Source: Dugong dugon (taxonomy: Eukaryota > Chordata > Mammalia > Sirenia > Dugongidae). Taken from it: a DNA stretch of 64,000 nt. Positions 53,626 to 63,078 of this stretch are shown one piece after another (within the stretch, counting starts at the first letter, position 1; every line of letters begins with the position of its first letter). The stretch covers positions 220,431,711 to 220,495,710 of the forward strand of contig CM057460.1 of NCBI GenBank assembly GCA_030035585.1. The letters are read 5' to 3'. The notes beneath the pieces were generated by a model. The model was not told the DNA's origin, ran no database searches, and saw only the letters and a list, made by a program, of their open reading frames with translations. The position numbers were made by a program, and so were the translations under genes.

Positions 53626-53630
53626 GTACT

Positions 53631-53985
53631 CTATGTACCAAGCCCGCAGTCTGACCCAAAGTAGAAGATCACCCAACAATTGACTTATGAATAAATGAAA
53701 ACGTGCTTCCTAAAGTTCCACTACAAGGAGTATCTGAGCTTCCAGCACCTTTTCACTGCGGTCTTGAGGTAAGGTCACCTTAGCCCACAGATTTATGGCT
53801 CTCTCCTGTCTTGGTGAGCCCACACAGATGTGGGAGCCTTTAGAGTTCACTTTTACAGAACTTCCATTTCTGCAGGGCAATATTTCAGTGGGGCAAAGAC
53901 GAAGATCAAGAACTGAGACCTCAGTAGCCTACGGCTGAAGGGACGATACACCCAAGCCTGGTAGCGATACAGTGTAGAGGAAGGT
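53631..53985. other. No recognised feature
   Basis: Unassigned sequence. Confidence 0.45.
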
Positions 53986-53989
53986 TTAG

Positions 53990-54182
53990 CACAGGGGATT
54001 TGGGGCCAGGCTGCTCCGGCTTGAATCCTAGCTCTGTCTCACACCAGCCCAGGGGTCTTAAGGAAGTTCTCCAGGCCTCGGTTCCCTCATCTTTAAAATG
54101 GAGATGATAATAATAATGCCCACCTCAGTGATAAAATGATTAAACAAGCCAATACTGATGAGAAGCTTGGAAGAGTACCTAA
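53990..54182 (+). repeat. MIR SINE, part 1 (split by SINE)
   Basis: 'ggcttgaatcctagctctgt', 'cctcggttccctcatcttta', 'aaatggagatgataataata', then 'gaagcttggaagagtacct'. The remainder follows the AfroSINE. Confidence 0.8.
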
Positions 54183-54324
54183 ACACAAGCCAAACCCGTT
54201 GCCTTTGAGTCGATTCCAAGTAGAACTGCCCCACAGGGTTTCCAAGGAGCGGCTGGTGGATTTGAACTGTCAACCATTTGGTTAGCAGCTGTAGCTCTGA
54301 ACCACTAGGCCACCGGGGTTTCCA
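54183..54324 (-). repeat. AfroSINE type A, inserted in MIR
   Basis: 'gttgcctttgagtcgattcc', 'ggtggatttgaactgtcaac', 'aggccaccggggtttcc'. Decayed target duplication is suggested by 'aagagtacct' before and 'agaatagtgcct' after. Confidence 0.85.
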
Positions 54325-54372
54325 GAATAGTGCCTAGGACATAGTAAACACTAAATAAGTGTCTACTGAATC
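54325..54372 (+). repeat. MIR SINE, part 2
   Basis: 'agtgcctaggacatagtaaa' and 'cactaaataagtgtctactg' are the MIR 3' end, continuing 54182. Confidence 0.8.
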
Positions 54373-54465
54373 AGATAAATGATTATTAGATGCTCTATCC
54401 TAATAGAGTCTGAGAGGAGACTGTGGTCACTGGAGCAGGTGTATGGGGGGATCTGAATAGGAAGC

Positions 54466-55009
54466 TGTTATGGATTAAATCATGTCCCTCAAAAATATGT
54501 GTTAGAATCCTAACCCCTATACCTGTGGAGAAAACCCTGGTGGCGGAGTGGTTAAGAGCTACGGCTGCGAACCAAAAGGTCAGCCGTTCGAATCCACCAG
54601 CCGCTCCTTGGAAACCCTATGGGGCAGTTCTACTCTGTCCTATAGGGTCGCTATGAACCGAAATCGACTTGCCAGCAATGGGACTGGATACCTGAGGATA
54701 TAATCCTGTTTGGAAATAGGGTTTTCTTTGCTATGTTAATTAGGTCATACCTGAGAAGGTTGGGTTCTAAATCTAATCACTGCTGAGTTATAAAAAGAGC
54801 AGATTAGACACAGAGACACACACACAGGAAGACAGACACTATGAGAGGATCACGAACAAGCCAAGAAATCAAGGAATGCCGGGGGCCACTGGCAAGGAAG
54901 GAATCAACACAGCTGAGGCCCTGATTTGAATGTTTAGCCTCCAGAACTGTGAGCAAATAAATTTCTGTTCTTTGTATTTGTGTTACAGCCACCCTGGGCA
55001 GCTAAGACA
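54466..55009 (+). mobile_element. MaLR-like solo LTR with a nested SINE
   Basis: 'tgttatggattaaatcatgt' to 'ctgggcagctaagaca'. Perfect 5-bp target duplication GAAGC (54461-54465, 55010-55014). Its 3' half resembles the subtype at 41465 more than that at 51211. Confidence 0.9.
54530..54687 (+). repeat. AfroSINE type A, nested in LTR
   Basis: 'aaaaccctggtggcggagtg', 'ctgcgaaccaaaaggtcagc', 'aatcgacttgccagcaatgg'. Target duplication ATACCTGTGGA (54519-54529) and ATACCTGAGGA (54688-54698), one mismatch. Confidence 0.9.
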
Positions 55010-55247
55010 GAAGCCATGGGGTAGCTTTATTGAACACTGACGTGGAACTTCCCCCCAAAACTTAATGCTGACCACTGTCATCCAACTCTCCCACTACCTC
55101 CTAGAGGGCAGGTGCCTGCGTGCCCCATACACACACACGCAGCATTACCTTCCTTTTCTATGCCTATAAAAAGTCTGACTACCGGCTCTGTGTGGCCTTA
55201 ATGAAGTGCTGCTTCTTTTTTTTTTTTTGGTGACACATCACTGTTTT

Positions 55248-55775
55248 TCTGTCAGTTTGTCCTATTGTGGTGGCTTGCATGCTGCTGTGATGCTGGAAGC
55301 TATGCCACCGGTATTTCAACTACCAGCAGGGTCACCCATGGTGGACGGGTTTCAGCGGAGCTTCCAGACTAAGACAGACTAGGAAGAAGGACCTGGCGAA
55401 CTACTTCTAAAAAAAAAAAATTGGCCAGTGAAAACCTTATGAATAGCAGCAGAACGTTGTCTGATATAGTGCCCAAAGATGAGCCCCTCAGGTTGGAAGG
55501 CACTCAAAAGATGACGGGGAAAGAGCTGTCTCCTCAAAGAAGAGTCAACCTTAATAACATGGATGGAGTTAAGCTTTTGGGACCTTCGTTTGCTGATATG
55601 GCATCACTCATAATGAGAAAAAAAAAAAAAAAATAGCCGCAAACATCCATTAATCATTGGAATGTGGAACGTAAGAAGTATGAACTAGGAAGATTAGAAA
55701 TCATCAAAAATAAGATAAAGAACATTCAAGCTTACAATCAACGACATTGCTTTCAACATAAGATGGAGAGAGAGG
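55248..55775 (+). mobile_element. RTE LINE 5' end, 3'-truncated
   Basis: 'ctgtcagtttgtcctattgt', 'gcagggtcacccatggtgga', and the start of the coding region ('ggaatgtggaacgtaagaag'). It keeps the full 5' UTR. A frame from 55421 through 55636 runs in the same phase as the endonuclease start, ending in a poly-A-encoded lysine run and a stop. The element breaks off where the tRNA-Gly SINE begins. Confidence 0.85.
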
Positions 55776-55789
55776 CCTATTTCATACGT

Positions 55790-56150
55790 GCTGTTTTTGG
55801 TAATTGTGGTTCAGTGGTAGAATTCTCCCCTTCCATGCGAGAGACCTGGGTTTGATTCCTGGCCAATGCACCTCATGTGCAGCCACCACCTGTCTGTCAG
55901 TGGAGGCTTAGGTGTTGCTATGATGCTGAACAGGTTTCAGTAGAACTTTCACACTAAAAAGGACTAGGAAGAAAAGCCTGGTGATCTACTTCCAAAAATC
56001 AGTCAATGCAAACCCTGTGGATCACAAGGATCCAATCTTCAACTGAGCATGGGGATGGCACAGGACGGGCAGCATTTCATCCCATTGTTCATGGGGTCAC
56101 CGTGAGTCCTGGACCAACTTGATAGCAGCTAACAACAGCAAACATCACCA
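55790..56150 (+). repeat. tRNA-Gly-headed SINE, best-preserved head
   Basis: 'attgtggttcagtggtagaa' and 'ctgggtttgattcctggcca' (55804-55870) are closest to a true tRNA-Gly in this window. RTE-type body and 'gatagcagctaacaacagca' tail follow. The mid-region 'cttcaactgagcatggggat' differs from the RTE copies. Not expected to fold as a working tRNA because of the fused body. Confidence 0.9.
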
Positions 56151-56239
56151 CCTTCTCAAGTATGAGTTAGTCACTTTGCTGTGCAAGGTGAAATTGGCAA
56201 AAAGCAACACTGAGTAAGTGGCACTTCTAAGCTTTAAAA

Positions 56240-56640
56240 GGACCAGGGGAACAATTCTCTAGGGGAAAAAAAACAAAATGCTTGTTCCAGCTTAGGGAGG
56301 ATTCAATTTTTTAGGTTAAGTAACTGTACTTTTTTGGGAAGAAGGCATGACGAAATAACTGAGCATAAGTTCTTAGAATTGTCTAGAAAACTTGATTCCA
56401 AAGGTGCTTGATTTAGAAGGCTTGATAAGGTTGAATATGGCTTTTTCCATCCCAAGTGGCAAAGGTAATAGGAGTAGGAACTTAATGCAAACTCTGAAAG
56501 AGTCTGCAAAGCATTCAAAAGTTGGTCATTGGAATGTGGAGCAAAACTGCAAATTCTCAATGGAATCCAAACATTCTGGAGTCACTGAGGCTGAGTTAAA
56601 CTCTGAAACTACTGCCCTGAGATAATCCTTAAACTTTACA
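56240..56640 (+). repeat. Unassigned, probably upstream part of a LINE 3' UTR
   Basis: AT-rich sequence that runs without a visible break into 56641-56965. Its end ('actgtctcctgaagttttct') aligns with the start of the repeat at 31291 ('ggttgcttcctgaaaagctt'). Confidence 0.4.
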
Positions 56641-56965
56641 TCTTAAACCAAAACTGTCTCCTGAAGTTTTCTTTCAACCAGAAAATAGTTTATCATAATA
56701 ACTAAAGTATGTTTGCCTTGAGCCTTGTGCACTTTTAAAGAATTATCTGTATGAGATCGAATTGATAACAAGAACTCAAAATGTTAAATGAGAGGCTTAG
56801 AGGGCAGTGAGTTTAAGTCAGTGGTCATAGAACAATTTGGAGAAAGATGATGAGAATGTTTGCACAACTACAAGAATGTAATCAATGTTATTGAGTTGTA
56901 CACATAGACGTTGCTGAAATGGTGTATAACTGTGTATATGTCTACCAAAAAAAGAAAAAAAAAAC
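56641..56965 (+). repeat. LINE-type 3' end, same family as 31291-31745
   Basis: 'tttgccttgagccttgtgca', 'agagggcagtgagtttaagt', 'atgttattgagttgtacaca', then an A-rich tail near 56946. It has one copy of the segment that is duplicated at 31311-31562. Confidence 0.7.
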
Positions 56966-57194
56966 AAAAACAAGTTGGTCATTGCAAATGGAGGAATACT
57001 TAGAAAAACAAGTTTGAAATATTTCTACCTAGAATGCTCTCATGCATGGCATTTTTCAACATGTCCAGTACTTGCCTGATATCTGTCATTTTCAGGAGTC
57101 CATTTACAGGGGCCTCTCCGTTTGAGCCTACCAACTATACTTCCAATAGGTTCAGCAGGAACTCTGGGCAAATAGGGCAAAGTTGCTGTATACC

Positions 57195-57340
57195 ACCTAT
57201 ACTGCAGCTGCTCAGACTTTAATATGCACAGAAAGGGACCTTGTTAGAACACAAATTGCTGGGTCCCATCCCAGAAGAATTTGGATTTCTAACAAGATCC
57301 CCTTGATGTCGATGCTGCTGGTCCATACCCCACTTTGGCT
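57195..57340 (-). repeat. MER5A-like element
   Basis: 'ccttgttagaacacaaattg', 'ctgggtcccatcccagaaga', 'tgctgctggtccataccccac' less its final base match MER5A; its order on the plus strand ends with the 'gctggtcc' side, hence reverse. Confidence 0.65.
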
Positions 57341-57453
57341 AAAAAAAAAGAAAAAAAGAAAAGTTCCTGTGAAACAGATTCCAACTTATAGCAACCAGAT
57401 GAGGTTAACAATCAAGTCAGGCAGGTGAATGCTAGAAATCCCATGTGCCTATC

Positions 57454-57964
57454 TGTCTTAGTCATCTAGAGCTGCTATAACAGAAATACCACAAGTGGAT
57501 GGCTTCAACAAAGAGAAATTTATGCTCTCACAGTCTAGTAGGTTACTAGTCCAAATTCAGGGCATCAGCTCCAGGGGAAGTCTTTCTCTTCTCTGTCAAC
57601 TCTGCAGGAAGGTCCTTGTCAACAGTCTTCCTTGGTCTGGGAGCATCTCAGCACAGGAACCTCAGGTCCAAAGGACGCACTCTGCTCCTGTCACTGTTTT
57701 CTTGGTGGTATGAGGTTCCCATGTGTCTCTGCTCACTTCTCTCTTTTATGTCTCAAAAGATATTGGCTTAAGACACTATCTAATCTTGTAGACCTCATCA
57801 GTATAACTGCTGCTAATTCATCTTATTACATCATAGTGATAGAGTTTACAACACACAAGAAAATCACATCAGATTACAAAATGGTATACAATCATACAAT
57901 ACTGGGAATCATGACCCAGCCAAGTTGACAGATATTTTTTGGGGACACAATTCAATCCATGACA
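57454..57964 (-). mobile_element. MaLR-like solo LTR
   Basis: 511 bp, 'tgtcttagtcatctagagct' to 'ttcaatccatgaca'. Flanks CTATC (57449-57453) and CTATT (57965-57969). Closely related to 6791-7297 and, inverted, to 53117-53625. Confidence 0.9.
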
Positions 57965-57969
57965 CTATT

Positions 57970-58304
57970 CTACATGGACTTTCAGCTCAGCAAAGGTCTT
58001 TATCTCTACCGACTCCCAGGGAGAAATTAGTGTCCCTAACTTGATTAGTGCAGGTGATCACCATTCTCTTAATCATTTTGGTTTGCCTGCATGTTTCCCA
58101 CTACCTGTAACTGCTCCCACTTTGAGAAGGGAAGATGCATGTTCAGGTCTAGCCAAGGTTCAGGGCTGCCCCCATACGTGCTACCCACATCTCTTACTCT
58201 CCTCGTGCCTGATCACTGTTGGTCTTATTCACTCTCCGTTCCTGATAGCTCTCATCCTGGACTTTCCTTTCCCTTCCTGCCTTACCTTCATTTAGCACAC
58301 TGGT
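57970..58304. other. No recognised feature
   Basis: Unassigned, somewhat GC-richer. Overlapping 84- and 71-codon frames show no domain. Confidence 0.45.
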
Positions 58305-58565
58305 AGGTGATGGTAAATTTCAAGCCTTTCACGCAGGAGACCTGGGTTCAATTTCTGGCTAATGCACCTCATGCACAGCCACCACCCCCATCTGTCGGTG
58401 GAGGCTTGCATGTTGCAGTGATGCTGAACAGGTTTCAGCAGACTTCTCAGACTAAAACAGACTAGGAAGAAAGGCCTGGTGATTGGCTTCTGAAAATCAG
58501 CCGATGAAAATCCTATGGATCACGATGCTCCAATCCCCAGTCGATCATGGGGATGGCACAAAACT
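58305..58565 (+). repeat. tRNA-Gly-headed SINE, chimaeric 3' end
   Basis: Degenerate tRNA-Gly head ('gagacctgggttcaatttct') and RTE-type body ('gactaggaagaaaggcctgg', 'ggggatggcacaaaactgag'), then an abrupt switch to AfroSINE sequence at about 58566. Confidence 0.75.
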
Positions 58566-58725
58566 GAGCAGTTTGAACCAACCAGCTGCTCCACAGGAGG
58601 AAGATATGGCAGTCTGCTTCTGTAAAGATTACAGCCTTGGAAACCCTATGAGGCAGTTCTACTCTGTCCTGTAGGGTTGCTATGAGTCAGAATTGACTCG
58701 ACAGCAACAGCAATGATAATCTTTA
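58566..58725 (+). repeat. AfroSINE type C, joined to the tRNA-Gly SINE
   Basis: 'gaaccaaccagctgctccac', 'gtctgcttctgtaaagatta', 'agaattgactcgacagcaac'. Its own head is missing. Confidence 0.8.
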
Positions 58726-58920
58726 TGGAAGCAGGTCACCAGGTCTTTCTCCAACGGAGCTGCTAGGTAAAGATTCAATTTCATCCAGAGGTGCCTCGAA
58801 AGAAAGTCCTGGCAATCTGCTCATGAAAAATCAGCTACTAAAGACCCTATGGAGCACCGTTCTACTCTGGCACTCTGTGGTTGCCATGAGTTGGAATTAA
58901 CTCAACAGCAACTGATACCA
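58726..58920 (+). repeat. AfroSINE type B remnant
   Basis: 'gaaagaaagtcctggcaatc', 'gaccctatggagcaccgttc', 'gagttggaattaactcaaca'. Third SINE unit in a row in one orientation, with a degraded head. Confidence 0.7.
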
Positions 58921-58939
58921 AGGACAGAGGTGAGGTTAG

Positions 58940-59165
58940 AAAAACCAAAAAAAACCCAAAAAAACCCAAAACTGTTGCCATGCAGTCAATTCTGACTCAT
59001 AGCAACCCTATATGTTACAGAGTAGAACTGTTCCATAGGGTTTGCTTGGCTGTAATCTTTACACAAACAGATCTCCAGGCCTTTCTTTCACAGTGCCACT
59101 GGGTGGGTTCAAACCACTAACATTTATTTAGTAGCTGAGAGCAAACCATTTCCACCACCCTGGGG
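58940..59165 (-). repeat. AfroSINE with A-rich left tail
   Basis: 'cagtcaattctgactcatag', 'gtttgcttggctgtaatctt', 'ggtgggttcaaaccactaac', preceded by CCAAAAAAAA-type units. Confidence 0.85.
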
Positions 59166-59276
59166 TCAGAGAGGGACATGGTTATGACTCAAGAGTTGAT
59201 CATGAGATGAGCATAAGCTGCGAGGAAGAGAGACCCAGAGGGTCTGCGCTAGGTAGTTTAGGGCGGTTATGCTTCA

Positions 59277-59479
59277 GGAGCCCTGGTGGAGCCAACGTTA
59301 GGGGCTTGGCTGCTAAGAGAAAAGTTGATGATTTGAACCCACCCAGCGGCTCTGTGGGAGAAAGACCTGGTGATCTGCTCCTATAAAGACTACAGCCTAG
59401 AAAACCCTATGGGGCTTTCTACTCTGTCATATGGGATCGCGATGAGTTAAAAACCCACTTGATGGCATCTAACAATGAC
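59277..59479 (+). repeat. AfroSINE type C
   Basis: 'aggagccctggtggagccaa', 'cacccagcggctctgtggga', 'tgatctgctcctataaagac', tail 'gatggcatctaacaatgac'. Confidence 0.85.
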
Positions 59480-61095
59480 AAGGTTAGAGAAGAAGCAAAG
59501 AATGTAGCATTTTTAGCAAGGCTGGTTTGACATAAAATTACCCATGAACAGGACCGGCTACACAATTTGCAGGGATGAAATAGGAGCTTCTTACTAGAAA
59601 ATAATTAAGAATTTCAAGACAGTGACAGCGGGCATTAATTCAAGCATTCAAGTGCGGAGCCCTTCAGCGTGGGGGGTTCTGAGACTGCGGGGGTCCCACG
59701 CCTGTGAAGCTGACCCTATTCGTAAAATGGGAGCCTTTCAAGATTCTAGAACATTGTTGGCTGTTGCATACTTAGTTTCTACATTGTATTCCATGACCTC
59801 AGAGATCATGGGGCTGTGATGACCGAATTAGTTCAGAATTTCTGGAAGAGAAAAGGATAATATGAAGAAAGAGTTCCCCTTCCAGCAGCCACCGTTATGA
59901 CCATCATATTAATTCCCCCCAGTATCGAGAGAAGGCTAGCCACTACCGTGATCCACACAGGCTGGAGGCAGGGCGGGACCCTTGGGGTCCACCCTGCATT
60001 TCCATCTGCGATGTTCATTTCAACCCTGCCGATACCAGAATGCACCACTAACGTGAGGCGGGAAATAAATGCACCTCTGTGCCCAAATGGATTCTTCTTT
60101 TCCAGTGTAGAAGCCATAGGAAGAGGCGATTTCTAAACTGGGAAGCTGCTGAATGGAAATTGACCATTTTCTCACAGCCGTTTGATATCCTTCATCTTTT
60201 ATCACACCGGCTCCATTGGAACAGTCATTAAAATTCACCACGGTGCCCTCGTCAACTATTCCCCGCTTAATCATTTTCTTACCACCCGTGACTGTTTTGC
60301 ATTATGTTTCCCGAGGCAGACCTAAGAGGGCTCAGAGATAAATTCCCAGGAAATGGGAGGCGGAACAAGGTGCCGAAGGTTCTCTCTGCCAAAGTTAGAT
60401 AAATAGAAGCTTTAGACGCATCTTCTTTCTCTTAGTCCCTCCCAGCTCCAGTAGCCACGAGCCCTGCTCAGGTGCTGGGCAAGGCAGAAAAGTCACAGAA
60501 GTCATCTGATGTGCAGTTTGCAAGAGATCTCATTTCTGCCAGCAACCAGAAAAAAGCAAGCAAGCAAGCAGTGTTTGAAAAAGCAAGAAGGTTCGCTCTG
60601 TCACCTTCTGCATGCAGAAGTGCTTGAGATTCCATACTGACAACTATCTAACGAGACAGCGCTGGTTTCTGATGCTTGCCAGGGGCTTAGTATTATGGAG
60701 AGCCCCACAAGCATTAGGAATCTACAGGAAGAAAACCAAGAGAGAGGAAGAGAGCCATCTTGAACACACTCCCTTCCCACCTTCACCATTGCCAAAGGCT
60801 CCATGTCCTATGAAAGCAGAACTGGCACAGAATAGCTGTGAAAGAAAATCAACAAAAGGATCGCTCCAGCGACTTCCAGCAGGATTGATCGGTGTACGTG
60901 TCTTGCTGCGGCTACCGCCTGTCAGGGTAATGACACATGATCAGTGATTAAAGTGTAAGTCCTTAAATCAAAGCTGCGCCCAGGGTCTGCAGAGGGTGCA
61001 AACAGTCCTTGGAGTGGGAGGACCTCATTAGGACAAAAAGGGACCTGCTATCCTAACAAGAGAGAATCCTTGTATTTGGGAAACCTTTTGATGTT
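59480..61095. other. Repeat-free island, candidate regulatory DNA
   Basis: 1.6 kb without any repeat I recognise, the longest such stretch in this repeat-dense window. Between about 59860 and 60330 it has more CpG than its surroundings and several TAAT-core sites ('atattaattc', 'cattaaaattcacc', 'cttaatcatt'). Open frames (up to 111 codons) overlap on both strands and show no domain, so I do not call a gene. Conservation would decide. Confidence 0.4.
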
Positions 61096-61099
61096 TTTG

Positions 61100-61260
61100 G
61101 AAACCTTGGTAGTGTAGTGGTTAAGAGCCACGGCTGCTAACCAAAAGGTCGGCAGTTTGAATCCACCAGCCACTCCTTGGAAACTCTATGGGGCAGTTCT
61201 ACTCTGTCCTTTAGGGTCTCTAAGAGACGGAATCGACTTGACAGCAACGGGTTTTTTTTT
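61100..61260 (+). repeat. AfroSINE type A with poly-T tail
   Basis: 'ggaaaccttggtagtgtagt', 'gctgctaaccaaaaggtcgg', 'atcgacttgacagcaacggg' and a T-rich end. Confidence 0.9.
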
Positions 61261-61447
61261 TTGTTTTTTTCATGTTCTCAGGATATACCCAGGCTCCTAG
61301 CAGATGCATAAGAGAAAAGCATGAACCCTGCCAGCATGCTCCAAGATGAGGCTCCCAGGGCTGGGTCTGCATCTGCAGATATCTCCACCTCCACCTCTCT
61401 CTGCAGGGAGACCCACTGGGCATGGAGGAAGTCAGGGTGATTAAAAA

Positions 61448-61657
61448 TCAAAAAACAGTTGCCTTTGAGCCGATTCTGACTCATGGTGCCACCATGTGTG
61501 TCAGAGTAGAGCTGTGCTCCATAGGGTTTTCCATGGCTGATTTTTCAGATGTGGATTGCCAGGCCTTTCTTCTGAGGTGCCTCTGGGTGGACTCAAACCT
61601 CCAACCTTTCGGTTAGCAGCCAAGTGCATTAACCATTTGCACTACCTGGGGACTCCC
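61448..61657 (-). repeat. AfroSINE type B
   Basis: 'gttgcctttgagccgattct', 'gattgccaggcctttcttct', 'acctttcggttagcagccaa', 'cactacctggggactcc'. Confidence 0.9.
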
Positions 61658-62389
61658 AGGATGGATTTTACAGGTGTCTGATGGCCAGCGCCTCTGTTTC
61701 TCTCTGCTTCTCTCTTGTCCTAGGGTGGGTGATGGCAGGGAGAGAAGCATGGGCAGGCAGAGGCAGCTCACCATCCCTCCCTTCCCGTGATCTAAGCAGT
61801 TAACAGGTGAGGAAGATACTGTGCACGAGCTTCTCTGAATCATGGAAGTTACACCTCCGGGTTGCTGTGGGCTTTTGTGCTTCCCATGTTTCTGAAGCCG
61901 GACAGACCAATGCAGCTTTCTTCCTTGTCTAGCCAGGAAGAGGAATGGGTGAGGGGAGGAAGGACAGTCTTAGAGTGTAGGGAGACTCCCATCCCTGTTC
62001 CTTAGACCACCATTGAGAAGCATGTCCAGAGGGACTGCGTGAGAATGGGCAAGAATTCCATCCTCCCCACGTTCAACACCGAGCAGCTGTCTGCCCAAAC
62101 CGAGGCCCCTGGGGAACAGGGTTTGGCGTGGGCTCATGTGCTCTACTCAGGACTTGGGGAGATTGAGAGAACCGGAGGGAAAGCACAGAGCAGGGATGAA
62201 GGCTGATTCTGCACTCTTCTGAAAAGCAGAACTAGAAAAACCAGCAGGCAGGCGTCAATAGTGTGTAGCCTGGAGAGAGCAAGGGTTCAAACCCCAGTTC
62301 CTTCCCTTCTGGGCTGTGGGAGGGGTTTCCCAGGATGCCCGACTTTCCATGCTAAAATATGAGAGTCCCAGGCAAACCAGGATGGTTGG
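61658..62389. other. No recognised feature
   Basis: GC-moderate unassigned sequence, about 730 bp, no supported gene. Confidence 0.45.
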
Positions 62390-62545
62390 CTACCCTATGT
62401 GTGAGCTTGGGACATTCCTTAACCTTGCTAATCACCAGTTCCATCATCTGAAAAATGGCAAAATATAGTTACTCCAATTATATTACTGTTGGAAATATTA
62501 GCACAGAAATACATCCAAAGTGTCTGGTATGTTTCCTAGAACAAT
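62390..62545 (+). repeat. MIR SINE
   Basis: 'tgtgagcttgggacattcct', 'agttccatcatctgaaaaat', 'gtgtctggtatgtttcctag' in MIR order. Confidence 0.6.
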
Positions 62546-62734
62546 GTAAACCAGTTGTCACTGAGTCAGCTCCCATGTGTCAGAACAGAACTGTGCTCCA
62601 TAGGGTTTTTGGTGGCTGATCTTTCAGAAGTAGATCGCCAGGCCTTTCTTCTGAGGTGCCTCTGGGTGGTCTCGAACCTCAAACCTTGTATTTAGCAGCC
62701 AATTGCATTAACCATTTGTATCACCCAGGTACTG
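62546..62734 (-). repeat. AfroSINE type B
   Basis: 'gtcactgagtcagctcccat', 'agtagatcgccaggcctttc', 'tgcattaaccatttgtatca'. Confidence 0.85.
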
Positions 62735-62744
62735 CAAACACTAG

Positions 62745-63078
62745 ATTATTGTTGTTAGCTGCCACTGAGTTGTTACCCTGACACAGGGTGACTCCATGCA
62801 CAATGGAGAGAAATGTTGCCTGGTGCTGTACCATCCCCACGATGACTTGTGGATCGGACTGTTGTGATCCATAGGGTTTTCACTGGCTGATTTTCAGAAG
62901 TACATTGCAGGCCTTTCTTCCTAATCCATCTTGGTCTGAAACCTGTTAAAGCATCATAGCAACATATCAGCCTGCACTGACAGACAAGTGGTAGCTGTAC
63001 ATGAGGTGCATTGGCCGGGAATTGAATCTGGGTCTCCCACGTGGAAGGCAAGAATTCTACCACTGAACCACAGACAAT
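62745..63078 (-). repeat. tRNA-Gly-headed SINE
   Basis: Left side is the tail complement 'attgttgttagctgccactg'. The head lies at 63005-63075 ('gccgggaattgaatctgggt', 'gcaagaattctaccactgaa' on plus). A short deletion removes part of the body near 62940. Confidence 0.85.

Noticed and set aside
55804-55872. Possible functional tRNA-Gly gene
   Set aside because: The head is fused to RTE-derived sequence, has changes in the stems and belongs to a dispersed SINE family. No terminator T-run directly follows.
4487-58000. Paired LTRs of an intact endogenous retrovirus
   Set aside because: All LTRs are solo copies, several with their own target duplications. No gag, pol or env sequence lies between any pair.
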